Below are positions 11,087 through 21,810 of a DNA stretch of 64,000 nt, piece by piece. Each line of letters starts with the position of its first letter. The first letter of the stretch is position 1. This stretch comes from Flabesymbios commensalis (lineage: Eukaryota > Annelida > Polychaeta > Terebellida > Flabelligeridae). Below the pieces are notes generated by a model. The model was not told where the DNA came from, ran no database searches, and saw only the letters and a program-made list of their open reading frames with translations. The stretch covers positions 37,333,660 through 37,397,659 of the forward strand of contig OZ024911.1 in the NCBI GenBank assembly GCA_964017125.1, written 5' to 3'. The translations under genes were made by a program, and so were the position numbers.

Positions 11087-11433
11087 TTTATCCCCGAAGG
11101 GCTGTGACAGGGCGTCTTATTTCTGCGGCTGGAAATAAAAAAATAAGTGGCATCACCCTGTAAATGATCCATTGTACAGTGTTATAGTGGTGTCACGATC
11201 GTCACGTATGCGCTTAAACATTTACTGCGAAGAAACCAATTAAAGGTCGATATGTTTTCTATCCGATAGTTTAAGATAACTGACCAATTTTAGTAAAAGT
11301 TTATGGGGAGTTCCTTGACTAATTATTACAATAATTGAGAGAGAATTACTAATGACGGATACTGCCACCTTAACAGTTTACAGAATGTAATATTACTAAG
11401 TGGCAAGCCTGAAATGTCAAAAAATCACTTCTT
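11087..11433. other. Unannotated stretch
   Basis: Unique AT-rich DNA; nothing recognised. Confidence 0.45.
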
Positions 11434-12263
11434 TTATTCATTCATTCATTCATTCATTCATTCATTCATTCATTCATTCATTCATTCATTCATTCATTTA
11501 TTCATTCATTCATTCATTCATTCATTCATTCATTCATTCATGCATTCTTTCATTCATTCATTTATTCATTTATTTATTTATTCATTTGTTCATTCATTCA
11601 TTCATTCATTCATTCATTCAGTCATTCATTCATTCATTCATTCATTCATTCATTCATTCATTCATTCATTCATTTATTCATTTATTCATCTATTCATTCA
11701 TCTATTCATTCATTCATTCATTCATTCATTCATTCATTCATTCATTCATTCATTCATTCATTCATTCATTCATTCATTCATTTATTCATTCATTCATACA
11801 TTCATTCATTCATTCATTCATTCATTCATTTATTCATTCATTCATTTATGTATTCATTTATTCATTCATTCATTCATTCATTTATTCATTCATTCATTCA
11901 TTCATTCATTTATTCATTCATTCAGTCCGTCATTAATTAATTCATTCATTCATTCATTCATTCATTCATTCATTCATTCATTCATTCATTCATTCATTCA
12001 TTCATTCATTCATTCATTCATTCATTCATTCATTCAGTCATTAATTCATTCATTCATTCATTTATTCATTCATTCATTCATTCATTCATTCATTCATTCA
12101 TTCATTCAGTCATTAATTCATGCATTCATTCATTCATTCATTCATTCATTCATTCATTCATTCATTCATTCATTCATTCATTTATTCATTCATTCCTTCA
12201 TTCATTCATTCATTCATTCATTCATTCATTCATTCTTTCTTTCTTTCTTTCTTTCTTTCATTC
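11434..12263. repeat. (ATTC)n microsatellite, about 830 bp
   Basis: Roughly 200 tetramers of ATTC with scattered ATTT, GTTC and CATG variants, switching to a pure (CTTT)n block at 12232-12259. The frames of 314 and 178 codons (FIHS repeats) that cross it are artefacts of a repeat whose 12-bp period keeps all frames open. Confidence 0.98.
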
Positions 12264-13019
12264 ACCCATTGATTCATATCCATCCACTATACTCATTATT
12301 TTGTTCTAATACGTCTAATGCGTGTTACTTGGTAGCAAGGCCAGCTTTTTTGGCTTGACATTATCTCGCCAGCAAAATCTCTGTCATTGATTGAGTGGAG
12401 ATAAATCTTCGTACATCCTTCGGGCATTCTTCCCACGCAAGGTAATTATTATAAACTGCATTAACGTCACGAGCATTTTTAGGACACAGTGGGCCAACGT
12501 TAAATCAGCACCGGGTTATGTGTTGTGTTTGCTGGGAAAAGCAGATCGTCTGATTTTATAGACTTTTCACCCGCTTTTATTTCGTGAAATATATTGCAGA
12601 TATTCTAGATTCACTGGACTATAAGAAATGTAATATCATATAATATTAAATAGATATAAATATTATATAATATTCCACTGAATAAAACTATTAAGGAGAT
12701 AAAATATTTAAATTGAACAGAATTACGCTTTCAAGACCCACTTAATAGTTTGACTGTTATACGTTTGTCAAGTAAAATACATTTATAACAAGAAATAAAT
12801 GTGCATAAGAAATATGAATAGTAACATTTCAGTGTCATGCAACCAGAATAGACTCGAACCGCAAATTGGAGGCATGAGCCTGTGCTAGTCTGACATCTTC
12901 TTGCAAAAGAAACAAAATCATCATAATTATGATCAACGTGCTGTAGATGGCATAGAAGAAGGAAGTAGCCGCCTGTAATTGAGTCATTGTTGACAACATA
13001 GACACTTTAGAAGTTGAGT
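12264..13019. other. Mostly unannotated; MITE-E half copy
   Basis: Bases 12478-12540 read CAGTGGGCCAACGTTAAATC through to GTGTTTGCTGGGA, one MITE-E arm with its CTGGG end. An AT-only inverted repeat lies near 12615-12675. The rest is unique. Confidence 0.5.
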
Positions 13020-13205
13020 ACTGTGCCGCTACCAAACCTTTGTTCCAACGTTGGGCCAGCATTGGAGAGAATGAGGCAGCGTTTTTGCGTGTTTATGTAC
13101 AATAGCAAGACAGGACACTTTGATCCACTGTAAGTGTTGGTTTAATGCTGGGCCACCGTCTGCGGCATTAAACCAACAGTGGTCCAACGTGGCGTGCTTT
13201 CCGGG
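13020..13205. mobile_element. MITE-E copies, degraded
   Basis: CCAACGTTGGGCCAGCATTG at 13047 and GCTGGGCCACCGTCTGCGGC flanked by TTTAATG/CATTAAA at 13139-13190. This may be two overlapping insertions. Confidence 0.6.
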
Positions 13206-13409
13206 GGCCGGATATTTGCCAGTGTACTTTCACAGGCTGACACCGCGTATGATTGACCAATTAAGTCTTATATAAGGTTACTTTGTAGACATAAGTGGAC
13301 ATGTAGTAAGATAATAGTAGTAGCTTTGGAAACGAATCATCCGAATTGGATGATTTAAAGCTTCTGCAGGTATCCCAAGATTATGTAACTATGACAACAG
13401 CTAGAGTGT

Positions 13410-13482
13410 ATTACTCTGCAGTGAAAAGGCAAACTGCACTAACTGCCTACTTGAAAAAGCATCAAAGATATACAACAGTAAG
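13410..13482. mobile_element. MITE-B fragment
   Basis: AAACTGCACTAACTGCCTAC preceded by CTCTGCAGTG. The inverse arm is largely lost. Confidence 0.5.
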
Positions 13483-13500
13483 TGCTTAGTGGAAAAATCA

Positions 13501-13724
13501 TTAACCCTTAAAGCGCTAAATTAATTTATAAAAAAAACATCCCAACCAATATAAATGATTTAGTTAGCTCTTTCTGATTAATTTGAGTACTATGTTATGT
13601 GTCTACGATCATTATGACTATTTTTCCTCTTAAAGCGTGGGGATCGACTTTAGACGTCAGAATCTGACGTCTACAGACGTCAGATTCTGACGACTACAGT
13701 CGATTCCCGCGCTGTAAGGGTTAA
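13501..13724 (+). mobile_element. MITE-C, complete
   Basis: TTAA-CCCTTAAAGCGC at the left and GCGCTGTAAGGG-TTAA at the right. The right third is a hairpin of GACGTCAGAATCTGACGTC units between GGGGATCGAC and GTCGATTCCC. The left two-thirds is AT-rich linker. Confidence 0.88.
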
Positions 13725-13734
13725 AGTTCTTCAA

Positions 13735-14140
13735 ATATATGAGACAGTGACTGCTTACTTGAAATGAATCGGGCTTTAGGCCACCTTTGTGCACATATAG
13801 GCTAAACTGGGCCAGGAGAACCTCCTGAGGATGGTGAGATGATTGAGATGACACTGTCCTCCAGACACAGGATTCGAAATTCGAACCCTGGCGGTCTGAG
13901 GCCGAGCACGCTACCTCTCGGCCACGGAGGCTCCCCACAATACTAACTTTCACACGTGGATGGGGAAGAAACATTTTTTTGTTTATTTGAAACCGCCGAG
14001 ACCGGGAACCGAACCCCGAACTCTGGCGTGAAAGGCAGCGGTGCTAACCACTACCCTAGGGCCCCCGCCCGACTGCTTACTTGAACAATCAATAAATAAC
14101 TTTTCAAGTTAGGCAGGTATAGCCCTTCACCTTTCAATGT
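13735..14140. mobile_element. MITE-B split by a SINE
   Basis: GACTGCTTACTTGAA occurs at 13749-13763 and again at 14071-14085, on either side of the SINE-1 insertion. The distal part continues AACTTTTCAAGTTAGGCAG to CCTTTCAATG. The host palindrome was therefore present before the SINE arrived. Confidence 0.8.
13764..14070 (-). mobile_element. SINE-1, dimeric tRNA-derived, full length
   Basis: On the minus strand: GGGCCCTAGGGTAGTGGTTA (box A region), GGGGTTCGGTTCCCGGTC (box B), a spacer, then a second tRNA-like unit GGCCGAGAGGTAGCGTGCTC with GGGTTCGAATTTCGAATCC, then a 3' tail ending in GCCCGATTCATTTC. The first unit resembles tRNA-Glu (CTTTCAC anticodon-loop region) and the second has the GGCCGAG D-arm seen in Leu/Ser tRNAs. 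A perfect 15-bp target duplication GACTGCTTACTTGAA proves retroposition, probably by a LINE enzyme in trans. The 105-codon minus frame across it is incidental. Confidence 0.92.
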
Positions 14141-14221
14141 CTTTATTGGTAATGTTAATGTTGTGACCATCTAAGTATGAATTCATGATGCTAGCTGCGA
14201 TTTTGTCCAATTCTACCATGT

Positions 14222-14290
14222 GAAAACAACTTTTAGGGCCCGAAAGGGAGATCTGGACACTCGGAACCCCCTCCTGGATCCGCCCCTGGC
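14222..14290 (-). mobile_element. R-element terminal fragment
   Basis: On the minus strand CAGGGGCGGATCCAGGAGGG and GGTTCCGAGTGTCC resemble the ends at 35.9 and 45.5 kb. GGCGGATCCAG termini recur on DNA transposons of many marine invertebrates. Only one end is visible. Confidence 0.55.
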
Positions 14291-14357
14291 AAAGATTATG
14301 TGATAAATCAAACAGGACAAATCATCAAACCGACGCTCTTCCAGACTGAGTACTCTG

Positions 14358-14431
14358 ACGTGAGAAGACAAACAGCAGTAACTACTCACTTTCAAAAAAA
14401 ACAGTTACTGCTGTTTGCCTTTGCACGCCTC
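14358..14431. mobile_element. MITE-B palindrome (CAGCAG sub-type)
   Basis: ACAAACAGCAGTAACTACTC mirrored by CAGTTACTGCTGTTTGCCTT, ending TGCACGCCTCTG. Confidence 0.78.
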
Positions 14432-14612
14432 TGTCTTCTTATTTGTGCATTCCTTTGTTGAGACAATTTGCCACGTATTGCCTCTTCAGTGTTATGGCAT
14501 TGTGTGCTTGTCTTGTAAAATAATGTATCTTGTTTACAAGAAATGTACTCAATACCTTTCATTTGGACTCATGGTCATAGTTTTACAGCTGAATTTCAGT
14601 GATATGTAGGAT

Positions 14613-15176
<564 letters not shown>

Positions 15177-15485
15177 GAAACTTAGCTTTAAACCTCTGCT
15201 AACTATTGACTTATTACTTCTAGTTTCTTTTTTGTAACTTCTCACTTCTTATATCTAACTTCTTACTTTAATCTTCCAAAATATTGAAGCGTAAGCCAAT
15301 GCGAACACGAGAGCGAATAGACACGCGACGACATCACACGAACAGGCGCGAAATTCGATGGTATATGTTTAAAATGGTAAAATAGTGTATTTAATAACTT
15401 TCGCGCGGGAAGCTCGCGGCCACGTTGGTGTCTTTTGCACTTAAGCCTAAGTTTCAACTTTCATTTCTAACTGTTAAAAGTAGCT
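15177..15485. other. Unannotated; CG-rich patch
   Basis: Bases 15296-15430 hold many CpGs (GCGAACACGAGAGCG, ACGCGACGAC, TTCGCGCGGG), stylistically like the CG-rich repeat at 55.3 kb, but no alignment is secure by eye. Confidence 0.3.
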
Positions 15486-15587
15486 TTACGTGGCCAGGAG
15501 CGCGCAGCGCGTCGCCACCGTTGAACCCGTGACGCACACAAGACTGACGAGGCAGTCAGGCGCTCTGCCGATGCACCACGTCCCTTC
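15486..15587 (-). mobile_element. SINE-2 tRNA-like head
   Basis: On the minus strand GACGTGGTGCATCGGCAGAG followed by CGCCTGACTGCCTCGTCAGT and a box B-like GGGTTCAACGG. It aligns with the plus-strand head at 36.1 kb (GACGTGGCGCAATGGCTAGA). Acceptor-stem pairing fails, so this is not a functional tRNA gene. Confidence 0.6.
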
Positions 15588-15676
15588 TCTAACTGCTAGC
15601 TTAATTACTTCTAATTTATAGTTTTCTCGCATCTGGCTATTATAGGTTCTATAGATTTTAACTTTTGACTTCAATA

Positions 15677-16018
15677 GCTAAAATCATCAAAAAATCGGTG
15701 ATTTTATTTTGGTTTCTTAATATGACCATAAGATGTAAGCATGTCCATAGACTAGAACTGCAAAATGCGCATTCATCAGTTAGGCTAGATATAGAGACGA
15801 AATTCCTGTATTTCCTATTTTTGACATGGTTGTCAATAATTAGAAATCAGGAATTTCGTCTCTATATCTAGCCTAACTGGTGAATGCGCAGCAGAAATAT
15901 TAAAAAAAACGTTTGCAGTTCTAGTCTATGGACATGTTTACATCGTATGGTCATATTGAGAAGCCAGAATAAAATCACCGATTTTTTGATGATTTTAGCG
16001 TGGGCTAGTCCCTTTAAT
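15677..16018. mobile_element. Long-hairpin element (323-bp inverted repeat)
   Basis: Arms 15677-15814 and 15843-15999 are inverse copies, about 95% alike by eye apart from one insertion of about 20 bp (AAATATTAAAAAAAACG) in the right arm; the loop is only 28 bp. Just outside the right arm lies GTGGGCTAGTCCCT-TTAA, whose inverse looks like a TTAA-type MITE end, while the left end is truncated. The two 68- and 80-codon frames on opposite strands share KSVILFW and MTIRCKHVHRLELQ because they are the same sequence read from each arm. Confidence 0.88.
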
Positions 16019-16435
16019 ACATGGTGACATTTGAAAATATAGAGATAATTATGTAAAAAACGTGTTTTGACGAGCGAGCCCTCCTCCCTCACCACCCCTC
16101 CTACCCCCACCGTGTTACTGGCCTATAGTACATCGTTTACTAAATGGAGGAATGTCCAGGTGTTGACAAATAGGTGAACTTATACGATTTTCGCGATTTG
16201 ACAACCGTGCCCCATGACAGGCCTAGTCCCAATTATAACAATCAGATAAAATATGATCCAGAAGCTTATACACTTGAGGTAATATGGATAGTTTAATGGC
16301 AGTTCTAGTTTGAGACTACCGGATCAAACGTCTCAGCAAAATGTCGTCTGACACGACGTTTCGAGATTGCTGCATGCTCAATTGCTTGGATCAATCAGGA
16401 TCCATAAAAGTAAAGAAAAGGTATCGATCCGCTAT

Positions 16436-16664
16436 TAACCTTTTCACTACCATACATGACGGAAATTTCCGTCGTCATTCGTCAATGAACGTAACCATAA
16501 AATGACACAAATTTTCGTCAAATATATACTACATTTATGTATTTTTCGTCATTTGAAGCTGGAAATTGCGTTAGCAATTCCAGCTTCAAATGACGAAAAA
16601 TAGAACTCCTACACCAGTATATCTGGATTCTGGTATGCACCCCGGCCTGGAAGTCAAAGGGTTA
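16436..16664 (+). mobile_element. MITE-J relative, complete
   Basis: TTAA-CCTTTTCACTACC at the left and GGAAGTCAAAGGG-TTAA at the right enclose a perfect hairpin TTTTTCGTCATTTGAAGCTG/GAAATTGCGTTAGCAATTTC type core, as in MITE-J. Its terminal sequences differ from those at 58.1 kb, so the core is shared between different ends. Confidence 0.82.
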
Positions 16665-17149
16665 ATTGATATGCGTGTACTGATTGTATTGAGTTGTGGA
16701 GATGGAGGCAAGTGTTTGATATAGAAGATTTTTAGCGACACAGATCATGATTTTTGTTATATATTTTGAAATATGGCAAATAATAAGCATAGTTTAAAAG
16801 TCGTCTTTATTGGTGTTTCCGTATTGACAGCTAGTAGGCCTACATTCTTTTACAAAATATTATTTTATTTCCAAAAACACGTATTTAACCTGACGGGTTC
16901 CGTATTGGAGTCAACGTTTGAAGGTTTAAAAAGGTCTTAGTTTTTATATATTATACCAGGTGATAGAACCTGTGACATTAACAGGTACGGGTCCAATCGT
17001 ATATAAATGGCCGCCCGTTTATAAACGATCGTACGTTTATAAAAACTCTTAGCGCACTATAAATGGCCGGCCAATATGACTGGGTAACTGTACATTTTAT
17101 TCCATAATATCAGGCATTTTTTTTATATACCAGATTTAGTATGATGTAT
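16665..17149. other. Unannotated stretch
   Basis: Unique AT-rich DNA. Short palindromic pieces (ATAAATGGCCG, ACGATCGTACG) occur at 17000-17070. Confidence 0.4.
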
Positions 17150-17695
17150 CAATTGAGACAACACATCACTACTTAGTAATGCACTTGGGAAGCAAAATCT
17201 GTGAAATACAATGCTGTAATTGATAAAAATCGCCAGGAATAGGTTTGCTTGGCAAGATCTAAGGAGAGACTTTTTCGAATTCGATGCACGGATATGATAG
17301 AAGCATACCCTACATGTTTGGGATATGTCTTTTCGGAAATTCAGGCTACTGTTGAATACTACACCAAGATTTTTTGCTGATGCCGATGGATGTGTGTCTT
17401 CACCTAGAATAAAGCATGGAAATTATGCAAGAATTTTTCTCTCTGAAGTTTAGTCCTAATAACAAGAAATTATGTCTCGCTGGGATTAAGCTTCAGCTTA
17501 GACCCTGTCATGCAGTTGCCATTTAGATGGGTAGAAAAAGCCCATATTATACATGATAAATGTACACTTAATGTCTTGACAAAATCAAATAGTAGCTTTA
17601 ATTCATTAACACTAACATGATGCTCCGAAATGGTACATCGTGACATTAATAAAACATGGGTGCATGGTATGTAGATCTGAATAATCAACCGATAA
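17150..17695 (-). mobile_element. CR1/L2-type LINE reverse-transcriptase remnant
   Basis: On the minus strand one frame reads LKLNPSET, then after a stop FLVIRTKLQREKF, matching the LNPDKTEFLVIGTK block near the end of CR1/L2-clade reverse transcriptases. About 40 codons later another frame reads AKNLGVVFNSSLNFRKDISQ and CRVCFYHIR, matching the K(N)LGVxFDSxLSF...CRxxFYHIR block that follows in these proteins. At least one stop and two frame changes separate the blocks, so the copy is dead. No 3' tail or target duplication was found. The family assignment is from remembered motifs. Confidence 0.85.
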
Positions 17696-17929
17696 AGATT
17701 TTTTCACCGTACGGGGTTTCTTGTTTAAGATAAACTCCACTTGGTTTAGCAAGCTCCGATTCAAATTAATTGAAAATATTAAAATATATCCCAGCGCTTT
17801 CAGAGGTAAACATAATTACATATTTTTTAAAAACATGATCTCCAAAGATTCATAAGTGATTACTTTTGTGGTGCATTTCGATTCAAAACAATAAATAATT
17901 ATGAGAATAAGGCTACAAATCTTTTGTCT

Positions 17930-17990
17930 TCTGCACTGCAAATGTGAACAGCAGAAGCTGCTTACTTCGCAAGTAGACAGTTACTGGGTT
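17930..17990. mobile_element. MITE-B fragment
   Basis: GCACTGCAAATGTGAACAGC, AGAAGCTGCTTACTTC and AGTAGACAGTTACTG correspond to a diverged palindrome. Confidence 0.6.
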
Positions 17991-18296
17991 AGATATACAG
18001 CACGTACTGTCGATATTAGGACTATTATTATGTACGTTTCATTACCGCGAGGGTTCGGAATTCACTTCACACCCTCATAATCGGGGAAATTATTTATTTT
18101 TTATGCAGTACAATTTGCTGGGCTCACAGTGTGCGAAATAATGACAGAATTGATTCTGTTCTTTGTAAATAATACCCTAGAAAGGATACAGAAGTTCAAA
18201 GGAGATTCGCCGCCGTCTGACGTGTTGACGGAAGACTACATGTCAAGAGTCTTCGATCCAGAAAATGGATTTGCTGGTCGACTTTTGAAGGCATGT

Positions 18297-18385
18297 AGCA
18301 GACGTTGACACAACGCTGGTTTGATGTTGAGCCAGCGTCATAGACGCTGGTTCAATATCAAACCAACGTTGGGTCAAAACCACGA
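18297..18385. mobile_element. MITE-E palindrome
   Basis: CAACGCTGGTTTGATGTTGA, GCCAGCGTCATAGACGCTGG and TTCAATATCAAACCAACGTT form a nearly perfect hairpin, clearer here than in most copies. Confidence 0.78.
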
Positions 18386-18754
18386 CATTATTTGCAACGT
18401 AAAACCACAAGTGTATGAATATTGTATTTACATAGAGACAGACGTCCTAACTGAATTTGTAACGACATTACCACAGTGCGGACTATTTTTTACTGTGACA
18501 CACATAATAATCGTCGAGCACATAATGACATCGCTTCTTTTTCTTTGAAGGTGCGTGCATATTTGTCCAACTGACATATTTATCATACTTTGAGTCCTTG
18601 GCGGACAACATAGATCTTGGTTATTTGCCACGTAAAAAAGAAAAAGGTAGACAGGTGCTTTTTGTGTAATTATGATTGTAAAGCTATTTTGCAAAAGAGG
18701 ACTAATATATGTCAAAACACTCATTGTTTATTTAAATAAGAGCGGAATGACCAG
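18386..18754. other. Unannotated stretch
   Basis: Contains a 98-codon minus frame without a recognisable domain. Confidence 0.4.
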
Positions 18755-18885
18755 TCTGCCTGTCTGCTTATTTGCATGGTTGCCTCTCAGTCTGTCTGTC
18801 TGCCTGTCTGTCTGCCTGTTTGCTTGCTTTTTTGCATATCTGTCTACCTGCAGATGGCTGAATGGCTGGCTGGTTGGCTAATTAT
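18755..18885. repeat. Imperfect (CTGT)n/(CTGC)n repeat
   Basis: A run of CTGT, CTGC and TTGC tetramers ending in CTGGCTGGTTGGC. An old or weakly expanded array. Confidence 0.85.
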
Positions 18886-19449
18886 AATATTACCTCATAG
18901 CAGTCTGGCCGTTTTGACATTAGACGTCTGTGTGGTCTGGCCATTTTTGTTATTTTAAGACATATTCTGATACACCAAATATAAATTTAGAATGATGGTA
19001 CATATATTTCCCATACACCACAGGAACACACATACACTATATAACAAGAATACACTTCATTTAATTGGCCAATGTGATGTTGCCATTGTAACCGACAGCT
19101 ATTTTGAATATGCTAATTAGGTTGTTTTCGAAAATTTTGTTTGAAAACGGTATCTTTGAGATCCAAATATTCCATAGGTATATACTCGCAAATTAATAGG
19201 GTAAATAAGTTATTATCATGGGATATATTAATCTTTCTAAATTCACTGAGATGCATACCAGATTTCATATTTCAAGATGACATCATTCCCAACTTATCTG
19301 GGAAGTACAGAAAGCCTCATATTCATCTGAGCCTGGAGTTATGTTTTTAGCTCAGAAACGGTTGTGACGCAGATAAATCAGCTCTCTTTATATTCTAGGT
19401 TCCCCGTATTGTGTTTATTAACAATGAATCCTCCTGTCCACAAGCGGTG
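18886..19449. other. Unannotated stretch
   Basis: Unique DNA; nothing recognised. Confidence 0.45.
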
Positions 19450-19730
19450 ACCCTCATTGCTCCGACGATCATTGCTCAGAATATCAATGCTCCGACGATC
19501 ATTGCTCTGACACGCCTTGCTCCGACGACCAATGCTTCGAGGATCATTACTTCGACACTTATTGCTCCGACGATCGGAACAGCTGACAATCATTGCTCCG
19601 ACGATCATTGTTCAGAATATCAATGCTCCGACAATCCTTACTCTGACATGCATTGCTCCGACGATCAGATCAGCTGACAATCATTGCTCCGACAATCATG
19701 ATTGCTCCGACAATCATTATTGTGACGCTA
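19450..19730. repeat. 15-bp minisatellite
   Basis: Variants of ATTGCTCCGACGATC repeat with period 15-16. A larger block containing TCAGAATATCAATGC recurs about 136 bp apart (19475 and 19611), and CAGCTGACAATCATTGC recurs about 86 bp apart, so higher-order units exist. Because 15 is a multiple of three, frames on both strands stay open (APTII-like on plus, DRRSN-like on minus); I regard them as artefacts. Confidence 0.88.
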
Positions 19731-20301
19731 ATTCACTCATTTAATTTTTATTAGTTTCATTCATTTAAATTTTATTATGTATTTAAATGCAAAATTAACA
19801 TTTTGAAATAGAATAAAACAATTGCCAGCTTTAAAAGTGTCCTTTTTTACCTTAGACTATGCAAATCACAATTAGGCTTTAGACTTTGCAAATATTAATT
19901 AGGCCTAGTGATTTATGTGAGATCCAAACATGCACATTTGGCAAGTGTTAGATGATGGGCACAACCTAATAATATGAAAACTGTTTTGAATGTGTTTGAA
20001 AGTGACGCGCGAACTAAAAGGGTAAAAAACGTCTCTCTCATTATGTAAGTGCTGGTGACAGATACGATGTAGTTACAATGGTACCATGAACACAGGGGTT
20101 CTGACTAGAAAAATAACATCATCGTTATTGACATGATTTTGACATTACGATTTGTTAATTGACTATTCCAGGCACTTCCATTAATGACACAGCATCACCC
20201 TTAGACAAGGAATTTACGATATTATGAGTAGTGTGATCGTGACAATCAGATTTCGGCGCTACGATAAACAAGATAACTATATGTTAACCCTTCAGGTGCT
20301 G
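19731..20301. other. Unannotated stretch
   Basis: AT-rich unique DNA with a local duplication of TTAGGCYTTAGACTWTGCAAAT-like sequence near 19850-19905. Confidence 0.4.
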
Positions 20302-20415
20302 GGACCGTATTCTCGTACAAGTTACGCTATATCGTAGGCTTCAAATTGGTCGAGATGGCCATCACGATCAATCCGACGCCTACGATATATCATAACTTGC
20401 ACAATAATACGGACC
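20302..20415. mobile_element. MITE-F palindrome copy 2
   Basis: GGACCGTATTCTCGTACAAG through to AACTTGCACAATAATACGGA; the arms contain ATATCGTAGGCTTC and the inverse. More diverged than copy 1. Confidence 0.82.
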
Positions 20416-20708
20416 TAGATCACGTCTTTAGCACTTTTCAGCCGTTTCATTTATCCTTGAGTCAAGAACATTTGAAGAATAGTGATGAACAAATCTGCCA
20501 GGTTAGCATTTGCTCGAATTCAAATAAGCCACATGTAAGTAAGTTTCTACTCATCTGAAAATGCGACACGCACTTCAAGTGACCATCTATAATTTTATAT
20601 TCTGCAGCTTATGAGTGGTGAGAGTACAATTTTTTTTTCTCTCTTGTTGGATGAAGCGTTTTGCTGCCACGTGTCACAGAGTGAGTCACTTTATCTATGT
20701 AGCCGTCC

Positions 20709-21071
20709 TTAACCCTTTGAGTGCCAATCATGTCCATACATGTTCTCTTCAGCATACATAATCAGCCCCCCCCCCTCCCCCGGGTGTGAAATGTGTGTTT
20801 TGCGTATAGTGCCTAATATGAAATGTGAGCAACTTCACCTAGCTGTGCTGTTTACCTCATAAAGCCCTGAAATATTGTTATAATAACCAAGAGGTCAAAG
20901 GTTTTATTCAAATTGAAATCATCATAAATGTCTTGGAAACTGTTGGTTTCCTATGAATTCCTATTTTATGGGTCTACTGCTATTATAAATATTTAATTCT
21001 TTCAGTGCGGGGATCGACTTTAGACGTCAGAATCTGACGTCTAAAGCTGATCTATGCGCTGGAGAGGTTAA
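20709..21071 (+). mobile_element. MITE-C, long form
   Basis: TTAA-CCCTTTGAGTGCC at the left and GCGCTGGAGAGG-TTAA at the right. The GGGGATCGACTTTAGACGTC hairpin occupies 21006-21062. The left part is longer than in other copies and includes a homopolymer-rich CCCCCCCCCTCCCCC segment at 20767-20781. Confidence 0.78.
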
Positions 21072-21810
21072 CATGGTATTAACACATTGTAGTATGTGAT
21101 GTACGTTATCAAACTCTTCTATTCAGTTCAAACTGAAACTTGTTATGAAAGATAATGAGCTGTGCTTGTGCGTGCCGAATGACTATTATCTACTCATTAA
21201 GTACCACATGATATGACTGTAATCTATAATATTATATTAATATATTCATTAAATGCTCAACCATTATAATTACATGTAACATTAGGTACCATATAAAAGT
21301 GTGGTGCTAGCTTTATAATAGCTCCATTGAAATAATATAAAAAATTGTACAATGTAGTTTATATAGGTAATAATTAGTTTAATTATTTAATTCGCGGTGA
21401 GTTGTGGAATAATGTGTTACTTCATTATGATTATCATAATGGAGACTCTGGCTTACAAATGATCTTGTAGGCATTGGTTCGAAGAGAAATATATAGATAT
21501 GGGCCAATTTGTGATTGATGACATTGATTTGTGACTGAAAACATGATTATAAAACATAATATTACATAATACCGGCAATCACTCTTATGTGATTGTAATA
21601 CTTTGCATTGTTTTTTGATAAGATTAGTTGAATTGTTCACATGAATAATGGCTCGTGTTTGGAAAAATAGATAATATTCAATATTTAATAAAACCTTTTT
21701 TAAAAACGAATCTGCATATCATGAAATAAACAAATTAATTATTATATTGTTATATAACTAAGAACACATTGTTTTTAACAACACAAATGAGTGGATTAGG
21801 GTGAGTATGT
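21072..21810. other. Unannotated AT-rich stretch
   Basis: Very AT-rich; no repeat or coding signal recognised. Confidence 0.45.

Noticed and set aside
11400-12358. Overlapping frames of 314 and 178 codons with FIHS repeats
   Set aside because: They are translations of the (ATTC)n array; a 4-bp repeat reads as a 12-bp, four-codon cycle and stays open by default.
13657-13974. 105-codon minus frame, with close relatives at 33409, 43138 and 53943
   Set aside because: All four lie in SINE-1 copies; shared peptides reflect the SINE and not a gene family.
15486-15587. Functional tRNA gene on the minus strand
   Set aside because: Box A- and box B-like motifs are present, but the acceptor and T stems do not pair; a homologous head at 36.1 kb indicates a SINE.
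18428-18724. 98-codon minus frame
   Set aside because: Composition looks random and no motif is seen; no splice context was apparent.
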